This document shows, piece after piece, positions 50,392 through 59,724 of a stretch of DNA of 64,000 nucleotides. Each line of letters starts with the position of its first letter. The first letter of the stretch is position 1. Origin of the DNA: Planctomyces sp. SH-PL14 (GTDB lineage Bacteria; Planctomycetota; Planctomycetia; Planctomycetales; Planctomycetaceae); assembly GCF_001610835.1 (NCBI RefSeq), contig NZ_CP011270.1:7148001-7212000 (forward strand), written 5' to 3'. A program made the translations under genes and the position numbers. The notes beneath the pieces are model-generated. The model was given only the letters and a program-made list of their open reading frames with translations, did not search any database and was not told where the DNA came from.

Positions 50392-50694
50392 ATGCGACGA
50401 ATCACCCTATTTGAGCTGGAGTGGCTGTGGCTGAAGTGGCTCCTCGCGGAGCCGCTCCCATTGGTGGACTTCGTTGACCTGTTCCCAGAACACCGCGACG
50501 CCATTCACGGTCTGAGAGAGCAGGGGCTGATCTGTTTCGACAGCGATCACGTCGTGCTGACCGTCCGCGGCCATCGCGCGGTGCGAACGGCCCCTGTGCC
50601 GGGTCCGAATGGAGCGCGTGTTCTGTGGGATCTGGACCCCGAAGAATGGGTAGGCCGGGAAGGCCTGCTCCCCCGCAGTGAGCCCCCGGCCTGA
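50392..50694 (+). CDS. 100-aa winged-helix-like small protein, divergent
   Basis: Starts MRRITLFELEWLWLKWLLAE; HRDAIHGLREQGLICFDSDH and VLTVRGHRAVRTAP keep the helix-wing pattern, but sequence similarity to the others is low. Last rightward gene of unit 3. Confidence 0.6.
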   Translation: MRRITLFELEWLWLKWLLAEPLPLVDFVDLFPEHRDAIHGLREQGLICFDSDHVVLTVRGHRAVRTAPVPGPNGARVLWDLDPEEWVGREGLLPRSEPPA

Positions 50695-50730
50695 CTCATC
50701 TAACAGGCCATGTTCTACGCGCCACTTCGG

Positions 50731-50964
50731 TCAGTTTGGCCCGGGTTTCGCGCGCTCCAGGACGTCGTTACGGAATCCGTTCGTGTCCACTTTCCACTGA
50801 TCTGCGCGCACCTTTCGTGCCACTTCCTCGTCCGCCTGTCTTCGCAGTTCTGCCGTCCCAACCACGATCCCGCAGACTGCCGTGGCTGCCAGAAGTCCCG
50901 CCGAAAAGCCCGCGCCGAAGCTGCGCGCCAGGTGTGGAAAACTTGTGTTCAATTCTGTTGACAC
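50731..50964 (-). CDS. 77-aa single-pass membrane protein at the unit 3 end
   Basis: GTG start; MSTELNTSFPHLARSFGAGF then the membrane span and charged tail identical to 27610-27843. Its start is about 90 nt from dif-like site C. Good candidate for an element-encoded inner-membrane function such as exclusion, by analogy only. Confidence 0.7.
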   Translation of the reverse strand: MSTELNTSFPHLARSFGAGFSAGLLAATAVCGIVVGTAELRRQADEEVARKVRADQWKVDTNGFRNDVLERAKPGPN

Positions 50965-51052
50965 GATCGGGGGTCCTCGCGTAGGGGTACGGTCATGAAC
51001 GAAACCGACTTTGACGCTCGCTTGGAAAAACCCGACTGTCTCGCTCTGAGCA

Positions 51053-51080
51053 ACTGAACATAACGGACATTATCGGACGT
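51053..51080. repeat. dif-like XerCD site C (array/chromosome junction)
   Basis: Arm ACTGAACATAA, centre CGGACA, right arm TTATCGGACGT. The right arm here derives from the chromosome side and has TTAT as in many chromosomal XerC arms (E. coli TTATGCGCACC). Ends the array. Confidence 0.8.
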
Positions 51081-51254
51081 TCGTGGTAGAGGTTTTTGCG
51101 AGGGCTGGCGGCCAGTGGGATCTCTGGTTTCGCGCAGGACGGGCTTACGTGGGTTGCTGAGGATGATCTGTCGTCGCCTCTCGGCGGAGGGCTGCCGGGG
51201 CGAATTGCGGGGGTCGCTTTCCCGATGGGGCAAGATGCACTTTACAGATCAGGA

Positions 51255-51995
51255 ATGGTGCGATACTCGTATTGCAACAAAACGGATCAGGAGAGTGTTG
51301 TTGTGGACGAGCCTTGGCATCTGACCCGGTCGAGCTTTCTGGACGATGTGGAAGTCGCCGAGCTTCTGCGTCGCCTTCGTTCCGAAGGGGGCTCGGAGGC
51401 GGAGCGGAGTCTTCGGCTGACGGACCGGCTGATCGTGGAGGGGCTTCTGTTTTCGGGGCTGCGGAATTCGGAGTTCTGCGCGCTCGCTTGTCAGGAGACG
51501 GTGCTCGGATGGCGGGAGTCGGTGTTTCGAGTTGTCGAGACCCGGAAGCAGGATCGGACGGTCCACGTGCCGCGATTCGTGAGCGATCTCGTCGAGGAAT
51601 ACGCGCGGGAGGTCCGGCCGCGGATGCTTCGCGAGGAGTTCGATCCGGACGACCTCTCGCTACCGCTTCTGGTGAACGAGCGCGGGCGGCCGTACGAGCG
51701 GACGTCGCTCTATCGGCGCGTGCTCCGAATCCTCTCGGACAGCGGTTTCGGAGCCCGGGCCAGCGTGCAGCTTCTGCGGCACACCTACGGATATCTCGCG
51801 TACAAGCAGACGGGCGGAAACCTGCTGTTCGTTCAGCGGCAGCTCGGCCACGCCCATCCCATGGTCACCTCGGTCTACGCCGAGTTCGTTTCGTTTCCGG
51901 AGCCCGAACTGACCGAGAAGACGGCGGCGCTGTTTCTTCCGGATCAGGACGGCCCGGCGCGTCCGCGGCGGAGACGCCGCGCGAAGGCGACATGA
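51255..51995 (+). CDS. Tyrosine recombinase, catalytic domain only
   Basis: 246 aa from ATG 51255; a TTG at 51096 would add 53 residues with no recognisable domain. Catalytic residues in this numbering: R70 (GLRNSE), R175 in QLLRH, H199 (LGH) and nucleophile Y208 (TSVY). The first His of the usual HxxR is Gln172. The N-terminal SAM-like core-binding domain of XerC/D and phage integrases is absent. The in-frame region opens about 10 nt after dif-like site C. Either a compact recombinase or a gene whose 5' part was displaced when the array integrated. Confidence 0.8.
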   Translation: MVRYSYCNKTDQESVVVDEPWHLTRSSFLDDVEVAELLRRLRSEGGSEAERSLRLTDRLIVEGLLFSGLRNSEFCALACQETVLGWRESVFRVVETRKQDRTVHVPRFVSDLVEEYAREVRPRMLREEFDPDDLSLPLLVNERGRPYERTSLYRRVLRILSDSGFGARASVQLLRHTYGYLAYKQTGGNLLFVQRQLGHAHPMVTSVYAEFVSFPEPELTEKTAALFLPDQDGPARPRRRRRAKAT

Positions 51996-52098
51996 GTCGA
52001 GCGATCCGCGGGCAGCCGGCCGCCGCGAGGCGGCTTGGCGGAGCGTCTTCGCTTTCCGATGTCCTGTTCCCCGTCACGAGTTCCCGGAGGAGTATCCG

Positions 52099-52482
52099 AT
52101 GCCGTTGACCAGCCATCAGCTTGAAATCGTCCGCCAGGAGATCGCCGAGTGTCTCGGCGTCGAACTGGACGAGTTGACCCCGGAGGCGAACTTCTTTGAA
52201 GACCTCGGCGGCGAATCGATCGATCTTCTGGACCTCTCGTTTCGAATCGAGAAGACGCTCGGAATCCGGCCCGACTTTTCCTCGGTCCGGGACCAGTTGA
52301 ATCTGGCCGCCGACGAAAGCGGTTCGTTGACTCCGGAATCGGTGGAGCGGATCCGGTCGGCGTTTCCGGGGATCAGTCCCCTTCCCGCGGGCCCGATCAC
52401 CGCGAAAGGGCTGTTCACGATCTCCGTCATCGAGGCCCTCATTGGGCGGGTGGTCGCCGACCAGACTGAGCCGCTGGTGTGA
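52099..52482 (+). CDS. Acyl carrier protein-like protein
   Basis: 127 aa. LGVELDELTPEANFFEDLGG then ESIDLLDLSFRIEKTLGI is the ACP fold signature; the phosphopantetheine Ser would be S40 (GGESIDL). About 45 residues longer than a minimal ACP, with a C-terminal extension (PLPAGPITAKGLFTISVIE). Likely used in a dedicated lipid or secondary pathway rather than being the main FAS AcpP; no partner genes are adjacent. Confidence 0.8.
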   Translation: MPLTSHQLEIVRQEIAECLGVELDELTPEANFFEDLGGESIDLLDLSFRIEKTLGIRPDFSSVRDQLNLAADESGSLTPESVERIRSAFPGISPLPAGPITAKGLFTISVIEALIGRVVADQTEPLV

Positions 52483-52815
52483 GAGGTTGCCGGCTCCCGC
52501 GAATGTGGCGACGGGTGGCGTTCGTCCCCGCTCAAATTTCCGAAGGTCCGCTTGCCTTCGCTGCAACAGGAGGCTGTCGATGATGGGGAGATTCGCGGTG
52601 GTGCCCGCGCCTCACCCCGGAAGGAGATGCGTAAGCTGGGAGGGTGGGGTCGTTGCGGATCCGGTCTCCCGGGCTGGCGCGGTTTCTCCTTATATTGAGC
52701 GGGCCCGTCTCCTCATTCCTGGGCAATCTGCACCGGGACGAACGACGTCGTTTGGCCGGCACGAGCCGGAGAAAACGGCGGGCGGCGGATCGCTCCTGCA
52801 TTCAAAACACCACGG
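52483..52815. other. Intergenic interval without a gene
   Basis: About 330 nt between the ACP-like gene and the large secreted protein. No convincing ORF, terminator or regulatory motif seen. Confidence 0.5.
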
Positions 52816-55800
52816 ATGGTGATGGCCATGCCCTCGCGCCGGACTCTTTCCGCCTGTTCCCTGTTCGGCGCTTTGTGGTTCTTCGTCCTCGGTTTCTCGC
52901 CGGTGCCGCTTCTCGCGGTGGAACCGACGCCGGAGCAGGATGACGCGGCCATCAATGGTCTCTCGTTCCTCGGGCCGCGGACCGGTTGGGCGGTTGGGGA
53001 TCGGGGAACGGTCTGGAAGACTTCGGATGGGGGGGGGAACTGGCTGCTGGTTCCCTGCCCGGTCACGACGCACTGGAAAAGTGTCTGCTTTCTGACGGAT
53101 CGGATCGGGTGGCTGGCGGGAGGTCACACCGTTCCGTATTCCCAGCACAACGTCGGATTCCTGCTCTCGACGACCGACGGGGGGCAAACGTGGACTACAT
53201 TGGTTCGTGAGACGTGGCCCCGCTTCCATGTTGTCCGCTTCTTCGATCTCGAGAACGGGGTCGCCGCCTGTGACAGTTCGACGCTCTGCCCTTCGGGGTT
53301 GCTGACGACTTCCGACGGTGGAAAGACGTGGACGCCGATCCCCGGCAGCAGCCGCGGCGGTTGGCGGGCGGCCTCGTTCACCTCCGCGACGTCCGGCGTG
53401 GTTTGCGGTCTGCGCGGAGAGCAGGGGTATGTCGGCGAGACCGGACTGCAGCAGTCCCCTCTCAGTCAGTATGGACTGCGGGGCCTGCTGGGATGCTCGG
53501 TCGATGCCGGAGGGCGCGGGTGGCTCGTCGGAGATGGAGCGACCGTGCAGCGGACGGACAACGGAGGTGTCAGCTGGACCTCTCCCGCGGCCACCCTTCC
53601 CCGCTCGCTGAAAGAGACTCTCGGTTTTCGCGCCGTGGCCCACCGTGGAGAGCGGGTCTGGATCGCCGGAACCCCCGGGAGCGTTGTCTATCACAGCGAC
53701 GACGGCGGACAGAGCTGGCGGACGCAGGCGACGGGGAACTCGCTCCCCTTGCGGAGCCTCACGTTCGTCTCGGACCGCCACGGTTTTGCGGCCGGTGACC
53801 TGGGACGGATCCTCCGGACCGAGGACGGCGGAGAGACCTGGACGGCGTGCCGCGGGGGCGACAGGCGTGTCGCCCTGCTCTTCCTGAATGCGCGGCCGGA
53901 CCACGTTCCCTACGGGCTCGCGACGAGGACGGCGGGCGAACAGGGATACCGCGTCGCCTCGTACGTGTTCAACCGGCAGGACATCGGGGCCGAGACCGGC
54001 GAAGACACCTTTTCCGATGAACGCGCCGCCGACGCCTTTCTCACGGCCGGAGGGGCGGGGACCAGCGTCGACTGGCGGCTTCCCGTGACACTGCCGGAGT
54101 TGAGCGAGCGGCGGGAGCGGCTCGTCGAAGAGTGGTCGCTCCTCACCGAGCAGAAGCTGGGTTCCGCGATCCTCAGCGGACTCGTGGCGACGATCCGCAC
54201 CTGGCGGCCGGATGTCATCGTCCTCGACGAGTCGGCCCCGACCGACTATCCCGCGGCGCTCCTGTTCGAAGCAGCGCGGCGGGCGATCCCGATGGCGGCC
54301 GACGGGACGCGATACCCGGAGCATCTCGATGCCGCCGGACTCCAGCCGTGGAAGGCGACCCGCGTCCTCGCACGCGCGGCGGCCCCCTCGCTCGCGGCGG
54401 TTCAGGTCGACCCGCATGAAGTCCTCCCCCGCCTCGAGCGGACGGTTGGGGCGGCGGCAGCTTCGGCGCTCGCGATTCTTCATGGGCAGCCCCCTGCCCT
54501 CGCCCGTGAACAGTTCGTCCTTGTTCGCCTCGGCCCGTCGGGAGCCGGCGACGCTCCAGCGGAGCAGGGGCTCTTCACGGGGCTCGACCTGCGTCCTGGC
54601 GGTCCGGCGCGACGCGCGCTGCCCCCTTTGACGGGGAGCGGGGAGCGCTTCGAACAGCTCGCCAAGGTGGCCCAGAAGCAGCGACACCTCGACGGTTACT
54701 TCCGGCACCTCGCCGGCAATCCCCAGCAGGCCGATGCGCTGCTGGCCCAGTTGCCCGACGTTCTCGACAAGCTGCCGCCGGCCGAGGCCGCGCTGCAGCT
54801 GGCGAACCTCGCCCGGAGGGCCCGGACCGACCGCGACTGGCCGCTGGCGGAACGGACGTACCTGCTCCTGGTCGACCTCTTTCCCGATCAGCCGGTGACC
54901 CGCGAGGCGCTCGACTGGCTCCTGACCGCCTGGATCAGCGAAGAGTTCGCGTGGCAGCGAAGCCGGACGGCCAACGTCACGCGCCGCGGACAACTCACGG
55001 TCGATGCGGGGCAGCAGAATCAGAATCTCAAGGAGTCGACGGAGTTCCTGAAGACTCCCCGGACGCCGGAGGAGCTCGAGCTCTTCGTCCGCCGTCAGAA
55101 GTCGGCCGTGACGATCGAGCCGGCCGCCGCGGAGCTCCGCCAGGGGGACGGTCGGTCGGTGCTGAATGCCGCCGCGACCGCGGTCGACAGATCGCTTCAG
55201 GGGGGAGCCCAGGCGGCCCCGCGGGACCTGGAGCGGCTGCAATGGGAACAGCAGTCGACCCGGCTCCAGGGACTGCTCGAAAAGTTCTCGCCGGCGTATG
55301 CCAACGATCCCGGAATGCAGTTCGCGCTGGCGGCCCACTGGCGGCGCGTCCGGCAGCACGGGAAGGCGGACCACATCTACGACGGCTATCTCAAGCATTC
55401 GAGCCGCGATCCCTGGCACCGCGCGGCTCTCGGAGAAGTCTGGCTTGCCCATCCGACAACGCTGTCCCCCAAGCCGGTGGGCGCGTGCCGGAGACTACCG
55501 GCGCCCCCGGTCCTCGACGGGGATCTGGCGGACGAGTGCTGGAGCTTTGCCGCGAGGATTCCACTCGTTTCCGAAGCCGAAGCGGTTCGCGGAGAGACCT
55601 TTGTGGGGAGCCAGGCGGCCGCTTCCGACAAGCGCGGGATTGGAGGACCCGGATCGGTCCGCCCGCCCGAGACGGCGCCGGCCGCGATGATGCAGCTGGG
55701 CTACGATGACCGCTATCTCTATCTCGCCGGCCGGTTCCGCCGGGTCGCCGGTTTGCCGGAGGAGCTCCCCTCCCCTGCGGGCCGGACGCATGACGAGGAC

Positions 55801-56142
55801 CTGGCGACGTTCGACCGGATCAGCGTTTCGATCGACACCGACCGCGACTACCGGACGAGCTATCGGTTCGACATCGACCAGCGGGGCCGGACCCGCGATG
55901 TCTGCTGGGAAGACTCCGGTTGGGACCCGCGATGGCACCTCGCGGTCGGCGGCGACGAGACCGAGTGGCGGTTCGAAGCGGCGGTTCCGATCGAGGAACT
56001 GGTCTCCGGCAAGCCGGGGCCGGGAACGACGTGGGCCGTGGGGCTGGTGCGGACGCTTCCCGCGGTCGGCTTCGAAGCGTGGACGCATCCCGCGGGGGAC
56101 AACCCGATGCCGGCGGCGTTCGGTCTGCTGCGGTTCGAGTGA
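52816..56142 (+). CDS. Large secreted protein: YCF48-like propeller plus CBM9-like domain
   Basis: 1108 aa (start may be ATG 52828). Signal peptide ~5-35 (ends PLLAVEP). Residues ~45-350 contain repeated GxxWKTSDGGxxW motifs (TVWKTSDGGGNW; LLSTTDGGQTW; LLTTSDGGKTW; ILRTEDGGETW), a YCF48/BNR beta-propeller. A middle region includes a PIG-L-like-free alpha/beta segment and helical TPR-like stretches. The C-terminal ~200 residues (VLDGDLADECW; AAMMQLGYDDRYLYLAGRF; SYRFDIDQRGRTRD) follow a CBM9-like fold. Probably periplasmic or surface-located; such multidomain proteins are common in Planctomycetes. Confidence 0.8.
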   Translation: MVMAMPSRRTLSACSLFGALWFFVLGFSPVPLLAVEPTPEQDDAAINGLSFLGPRTGWAVGDRGTVWKTSDGGGNWLLVPCPVTTHWKSVCFLTDRIGWLAGGHTVPYSQHNVGFLLSTTDGGQTWTTLVRETWPRFHVVRFFDLENGVAACDSSTLCPSGLLTTSDGGKTWTPIPGSSRGGWRAASFTSATSGVVCGLRGEQGYVGETGLQQSPLSQYGLRGLLGCSVDAGGRGWLVGDGATVQRTDNGGVSWTSPAATLPRSLKETLGFRAVAHRGERVWIAGTPGSVVYHSDDGGQSWRTQATGNSLPLRSLTFVSDRHGFAAGDLGRILRTEDGGETWTACRGGDRRVALLFLNARPDHVPYGLATRTAGEQGYRVASYVFNRQDIGAETGEDTFSDERAADAFLTAGGAGTSVDWRLPVTLPELSERRERLVEEWSLLTEQKLGSAILSGLVATIRTWRPDVIVLDESAPTDYPAALLFEAARRAIPMAADGTRYPEHLDAAGLQPWKATRVLARAAAPSLAAVQVDPHEVLPRLERTVGAAAASALAILHGQPPALAREQFVLVRLGPSGAGDAPAEQGLFTGLDLRPGGPARRALPPLTGSGERFEQLAKVAQKQRHLDGYFRHLAGNPQQADALLAQLPDVLDKLPPAEAALQLANLARRARTDRDWPLAERTYLLLVDLFPDQPVTREALDWLLTAWISEEFAWQRSRTANVTRRGQLTVDAGQQNQNLKESTEFLKTPRTPEELELFVRRQKSAVTIEPAAAELRQGDGRSVLNAAATAVDRSLQGGAQAAPRDLERLQWEQQSTRLQGLLEKFSPAYANDPGMQFALAAHWRRVRQHGKADHIYDGYLKHSSRDPWHRAALGEVWLAHPTTLSPKPVGACRRLPAPPVLDGDLADECWSFAARIPLVSEAEAVRGETFVGSQAAASDKRGIGGPGSVRPPETAPAAMMQLGYDDRYLYLAGRFRRVAGLPEELPSPAGRTHDEDLATFDRISVSIDTDRDYRTSYRFDIDQRGRTRDVCWEDSGWDPRWHLAVGGDETEWRFEAAVPIEELVSGKPGPGTTWAVGLVRTLPAVGFEAWTHPAGDNPMPAAFGLLRFE

Positions 56143-56179
56143 AGTTTCGGCAGCGAGGTCCGAACTCGACGCGACCTTG

Positions 56180-56839
56180 TCACGCCGGAGGATCGCCGGT
56201 GGTGCGGAAGACCGCTTCATCGAAGGTCTGGAGGCGGGCCTGCGCGGCCGCCTCGCGCAGCCGGCTGACGACATATTGCTTGTGGTTCGCCACCGCCTGT
56301 TCGGAGATGGAGAGCTGCCGGGCTACGTCCTTGTTGGCGATCCCCCGGACGAAGAGCAGCTCTGTGCATCGCAGCCGCTCCCATTCCCCCTTCGCGGTCC
56401 AGCCTTCGATCAGGCTCCGCATCGCGACGGCGAGAACCGCTTCCTGGGCGACGTGATGCTCGCGGCTGCGGGCCATGCTGGAGGCCCGGCGTCCAGGGCC
56501 GACCGGCTCATGAGGGCCGGCGTGGTCATCGGCCGGAGGAAGCAACGGAAGCCGCGGCCGCCGCCCCTGCCGCCGGAGCGAGTCGGTCAGCTTGTAGGCC
56601 GCTATCGAAAACAGAAAGTTTTCGACAGGCGTCCGGTCGTCGTAGTTCGGAAGCGCGGTCAGGAAGCCGAGGAATACCTCCTGCACGACGTCCTCGGCCT
56701 CGGCCCGGTGGCGGAGCCGGCGCTCCGCGTAGGCGAGCAGCCGTCCTTCGAACCGTCCGATGAAGTCCCGCCACGCGGCCTGATCGCCGGTGCGTATCCG
56801 CTTCACGAGATCCTGGGGGGAGAGCAGCACGGGAGCCAC
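56180..56839 (-). CDS. ECF-family RNA polymerase sigma factor
   Basis: 219 aa. Sigma2 region: AWRDFIGRFEGRLLAYAERR and AEDVVQEVFLGFLTAL; sigma4 region: CTELLFVRGIANKDVARQLS with ISEQAVANHKQYVVSRLRE. The linker between the domains is long. Converges on the gene at 52816-56142. No anti-sigma factor is adjacent. Planctomycetes encode many such factors. Confidence 0.88.
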   Translation of the reverse strand: MAPVLLSPQDLVKRIRTGDQAAWRDFIGRFEGRLLAYAERRLRHRAEAEDVVQEVFLGFLTALPNYDDRTPVENFLFSIAAYKLTDSLRRQGRRPRLPLLPPADDHAGPHEPVGPGRRASSMARSREHHVAQEAVLAVAMRSLIEGWTAKGEWERLRCTELLFVRGIANKDVARQLSISEQAVANHKQYVVSRLREAAAQARLQTFDEAVFRTTGDPPA

Positions 56840-56975
56840 AAGAGAGGAGCGAAGGACGACAGTCCGATCATAGCGGAGCCGGTCTCCCTCCGCCCGTGGC
56901 CTCCGGAAACGGGAGGGGATTCGGTATCATCGAAGTCGAACCGGATCGCCTCGTCCCCGTTCCTGTGGAGCCCCC

Positions 56976-58397
56976 ATGCTGCCCCGCGACCTGCTGCTCG
57001 ACGCCACGCGGCGGACGTTTCTCAAACGGGGCGCGGTCGGGGCCGCGGCGCTCTCCGTCCTGGCGAACGGGCGGCCCGCTTCGGCCGCGAAGAAGACCTG
57101 GACCGGAACGATCGATCCCCTGCACCGCCCCGCCCGCGCGAAGCGGGTCATCTGGCTGACGATGGCCGGGGGGCCGTCGCACCTCGAGACGTTTGACCAC
57201 AAGCCGGAACTGGCCAAACGCGACGGCGAGCCGATGCCGGAGTCGCTGACGAAGGGGCAGCAGCTCGCTCAGCTTCAGGGAGCCAAGCTCGTCTGCTACG
57301 GCCCGCAGACGAAGTTCAAGACGTTCGGCGACTCCGGGCAATCGCTCTGCGAGCTCTTTCCGGAGATCGGCGGCGTCACCGACGAGATCTGCTTCGTCCG
57401 TTCGATGACGACCGAAGCGATCAACCATGACCCGGCCCACATGTTCATGAACACCGGCTCGCAGATCGCGGGCCGGCCTTCGATGGGGGCCTGGTCGGTC
57501 TATGGCCTGGGGAGCGAGGCGGATGACCTGCCGGGGTTCGTCGTCCTGACGTCGCTCGGCCGCGGCGGACAGAACCAGCCGATCGCCGCCCGACAGTGGT
57601 CGGCCGGATTCCTCCCGAGTCGCTACCAGGGGGTGCATCTCCGCAGCCGGGGGGACGCGGTCCTCTATCTCGGCAACCCGCCGGGGGTGACGCGGGGCCA
57701 GCAGGAAGATGTCGTGGCGGCGGTGAACGCCCTGAACGGCTCCTTCAACGCGGGGGCGAACGATCCGGAAGTCGCGACGCGGATCGCGCAGTACGAGATG
57801 GCGTTCCGGATGCAGGCCAGCATCCCCGAACTGATGGAGACGGCGCAGGAGCCGAAGCACATCTTCGAGCTTTACGGGTGCCAGCCGGGCGACGGCTCGT
57901 TCGCGTCGAACTGCCTCGTCGCGCGGCGGCTGGCGGAACGCGGCGTCCGGTTCATTCAGCTCTATCACAAGGACTGGGACCATCACGGCGGGGTCAAGAA
58001 CGGCGTGGAGCTCAAGGCGGAGGAGATCGACCGGGCGTGTGCGGCGCTGATCAAGGATCTCAAGCAGCGAGGGATGCTGCAGGACACGCTCATTGTCTGG
58101 GCGGGCGAGTTCGGTCGGACGCCGATGTCCCAGGGGGGGACCGGACGGGACCACCACAACAAGGGATTCACGGTCTGGCTCGCCGGCGGCGGGATCAAGG
58201 GGGGCCTCAACTACGGGGCGACCGACGAGCTCGGATACGCCGCCGTCGACAAGGTCACCAACGTTCACGAGCTGCACGCCACGATGCTCCATCTCCTGGG
58301 GATCGAGCACGAGCGGTTTTCGATCAAGTTCCAGGGGCTCGATGCCCGCCTGACCGGCGTCGAGCCGGCCCGGGTCCTGCATGACATCTTGGCTTAG
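56976..58397 (+). CDS. DUF1501 family protein with Tat signal
   Basis: 473 aa. Twin-arginine leader (RRTFLKRGAVGAAALSVLA). DUF1501 hallmarks: MAGGPSHLETFDHKP near the start, NHDPAHMFMNTGS, DWDHHGG, VWAGEFGRTPMSQGGTGRDH with HHNKGFTVWLAGGG. The fold is related to sulfatases/alkaline phosphatases and the family is highly expanded in Planctomycetes, often paired with DUF1553 genes, though not here. Exported folded to the periplasm. Confidence 0.92.
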   Translation: MLPRDLLLDATRRTFLKRGAVGAAALSVLANGRPASAAKKTWTGTIDPLHRPARAKRVIWLTMAGGPSHLETFDHKPELAKRDGEPMPESLTKGQQLAQLQGAKLVCYGPQTKFKTFGDSGQSLCELFPEIGGVTDEICFVRSMTTEAINHDPAHMFMNTGSQIAGRPSMGAWSVYGLGSEADDLPGFVVLTSLGRGGQNQPIAARQWSAGFLPSRYQGVHLRSRGDAVLYLGNPPGVTRGQQEDVVAAVNALNGSFNAGANDPEVATRIAQYEMAFRMQASIPELMETAQEPKHIFELYGCQPGDGSFASNCLVARRLAERGVRFIQLYHKDWDHHGGVKNGVELKAEEIDRACAALIKDLKQRGMLQDTLIVWAGEFGRTPMSQGGTGRDHHNKGFTVWLAGGGIKGGLNYGATDELGYAAVDKVTNVHELHATMLHLLGIEHERFSIKFQGLDARLTGVEPARVLHDILA

Positions 58398-58464
58398 TCC
58401 CACGGGTGATCGATCCCGCCCTCGGCCCTCCCCTCCCTCACGATCTTTACCACGGCACTCGCTG

Positions 58465-59673
58465 ATGACTTCATTCGGTCTGTTGATCGCCTTCCTTCTC
58501 AACGCCGTGCCGGTCGACGTCAGTCTGCTCGACGGCTCTCGAATTCACGGCGATCTGGAGGCCCTGACCGCAGACGCCCTGACGATCTCGGTCGATGGCC
58601 AGGCGAAGACGGTTCCCCGCCCGGACGTCCTGCAGCTGGAGTTCGGGGCTCCCTCCCCTGCCCCGGCGGCGAACGTGACGGAGATCAGCCTGACGGACGG
58701 AACGCGGCTCCTGGCTACGAGCCTCACGGTGACCGGTCCTGATGCGGCGGTGGAGTCGCCGTCGCTGGGGACCGTCAAGACGCCGGCCACGGCGATCCGG
58801 AGCGTGCGGTTCGCCGATGCGGCGGACGTGGCGGCCGCCTGGGACGAGCTTCGCAACTCGGACAGTCAGAAGGACCGGGTCATCGTCCGCAAAGGGGACG
58901 CACTCGATTTCGTGGCCGGAGTGATCGGCGACATCCGTAAGGAGGAGGTCGTCGTGGTCCTGGGGGGCCAGGAGGCGAAGGTACCGATCGGCCGGGTCTT
59001 CGGGCTGGTCTACGGGGCCCGGAAGTCGGCCGCCGGAGGGAGTGCGGGGGACATCCAGCTGAAGAACGGCGAGCGGGTCGCGGCCCGGACGGTCGAGTTC
59101 TCCGATGGAAAGCTGTTGCTGACTTCCGTGGGCGGGGTAACGGCGAGCGTCCCTGCGGATCGGGTGGCGGTGGTGGACTACGGGCGCGGGAAGATTCGCG
59201 GTCTCGCCGAGCTTCCGCGGCAGGTCGACTACAAGAAGCTCAATCCGTTCTGGTCCGCTGAGGATCAGGCCCGGATCCAGTCGCTCCGCATCGATCAGGT
59301 TCCGTGGGGGCGGACCGGAAACTCGTCTCTCCGGACGGGGGGTAAGGCCTACTCGAAGGGGTTGTGGATGCACTCCGGGACGACGATCCGCATCCCGCTC
59401 GATCGCCAGTACCGCAAGCTCCAGGCCCTCGCCGGCCTCGATGAGAATCCCGCTGGTCGGCCGAAGGTTCAGCCGAAGGTACGGTTGTTGATCTCGCTCG
59501 ACGGGAAGCCGGCGTTCGATCAGATGCTCGGCTGGGACCAGGCTCCGGTTTCGCTCGACATTGATACGACGGAGGCCCGGCTGCTGGAGATTGAAGTGCA
59601 GTCGGCGGGTGAGCCGGGATTCTTTGGTGCGTGCGAGCATCTTGATCTTGTCGAGGCGAAGCTCATCAAGTGA
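58465..59673 (+). CDS. Secreted NPCBM-domain protein
   Basis: 402 aa from ATG 58465. Short signal peptide (FGLLIAFLLNAVPVDV). The first 270 residues are beta-rich repeats (LLDGSRIHGDLEAL; LTDGTRLLATSLTV; LKNGERVAARTVEF). The C-terminal ~140 residues (GKAYSKGLWMHSGTTIRIPL; LISLDGKPAFDQML; LEIEVQSAG) match an NPCBM/NEW2 carbohydrate-binding module. Follows the DUF1501 gene by 67 nt, so possibly co-transcribed. Confidence 0.82.
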   Translation: MTSFGLLIAFLLNAVPVDVSLLDGSRIHGDLEALTADALTISVDGQAKTVPRPDVLQLEFGAPSPAPAANVTEISLTDGTRLLATSLTVTGPDAAVESPSLGTVKTPATAIRSVRFADAADVAAAWDELRNSDSQKDRVIVRKGDALDFVAGVIGDIRKEEVVVVLGGQEAKVPIGRVFGLVYGARKSAAGGSAGDIQLKNGERVAARTVEFSDGKLLLTSVGGVTASVPADRVAVVDYGRGKIRGLAELPRQVDYKKLNPFWSAEDQARIQSLRIDQVPWGRTGNSSLRTGGKAYSKGLWMHSGTTIRIPLDRQYRKLQALAGLDENPAGRPKVQPKVRLLISLDGKPAFDQMLGWDQAPVSLDIDTTEARLLEIEVQSAGEPGFFGACEHLDLVEAKLIK

Positions 59674-59724
59674 GAGTCCATTCGGCGCTCAGCGTTCCCG
59701 TGCGAACGTGTGTGAACCCCAGCC

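Larger units (their letters stand above)
27923..51052 (+). mobile_element. Unit 3: complete giant inovirus-like prophage (about 23.1 kb)
   Basis: Bounded by dif-like sites B and C. Same core gene order as unit 2, with the coat gene start intact, so it is the better candidate for an active element. The cargo differs: TadG-like protein, rearranged order of regulator, CsrA-like and kinase genes, and a broken second response regulator. Confidence 0.8.
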
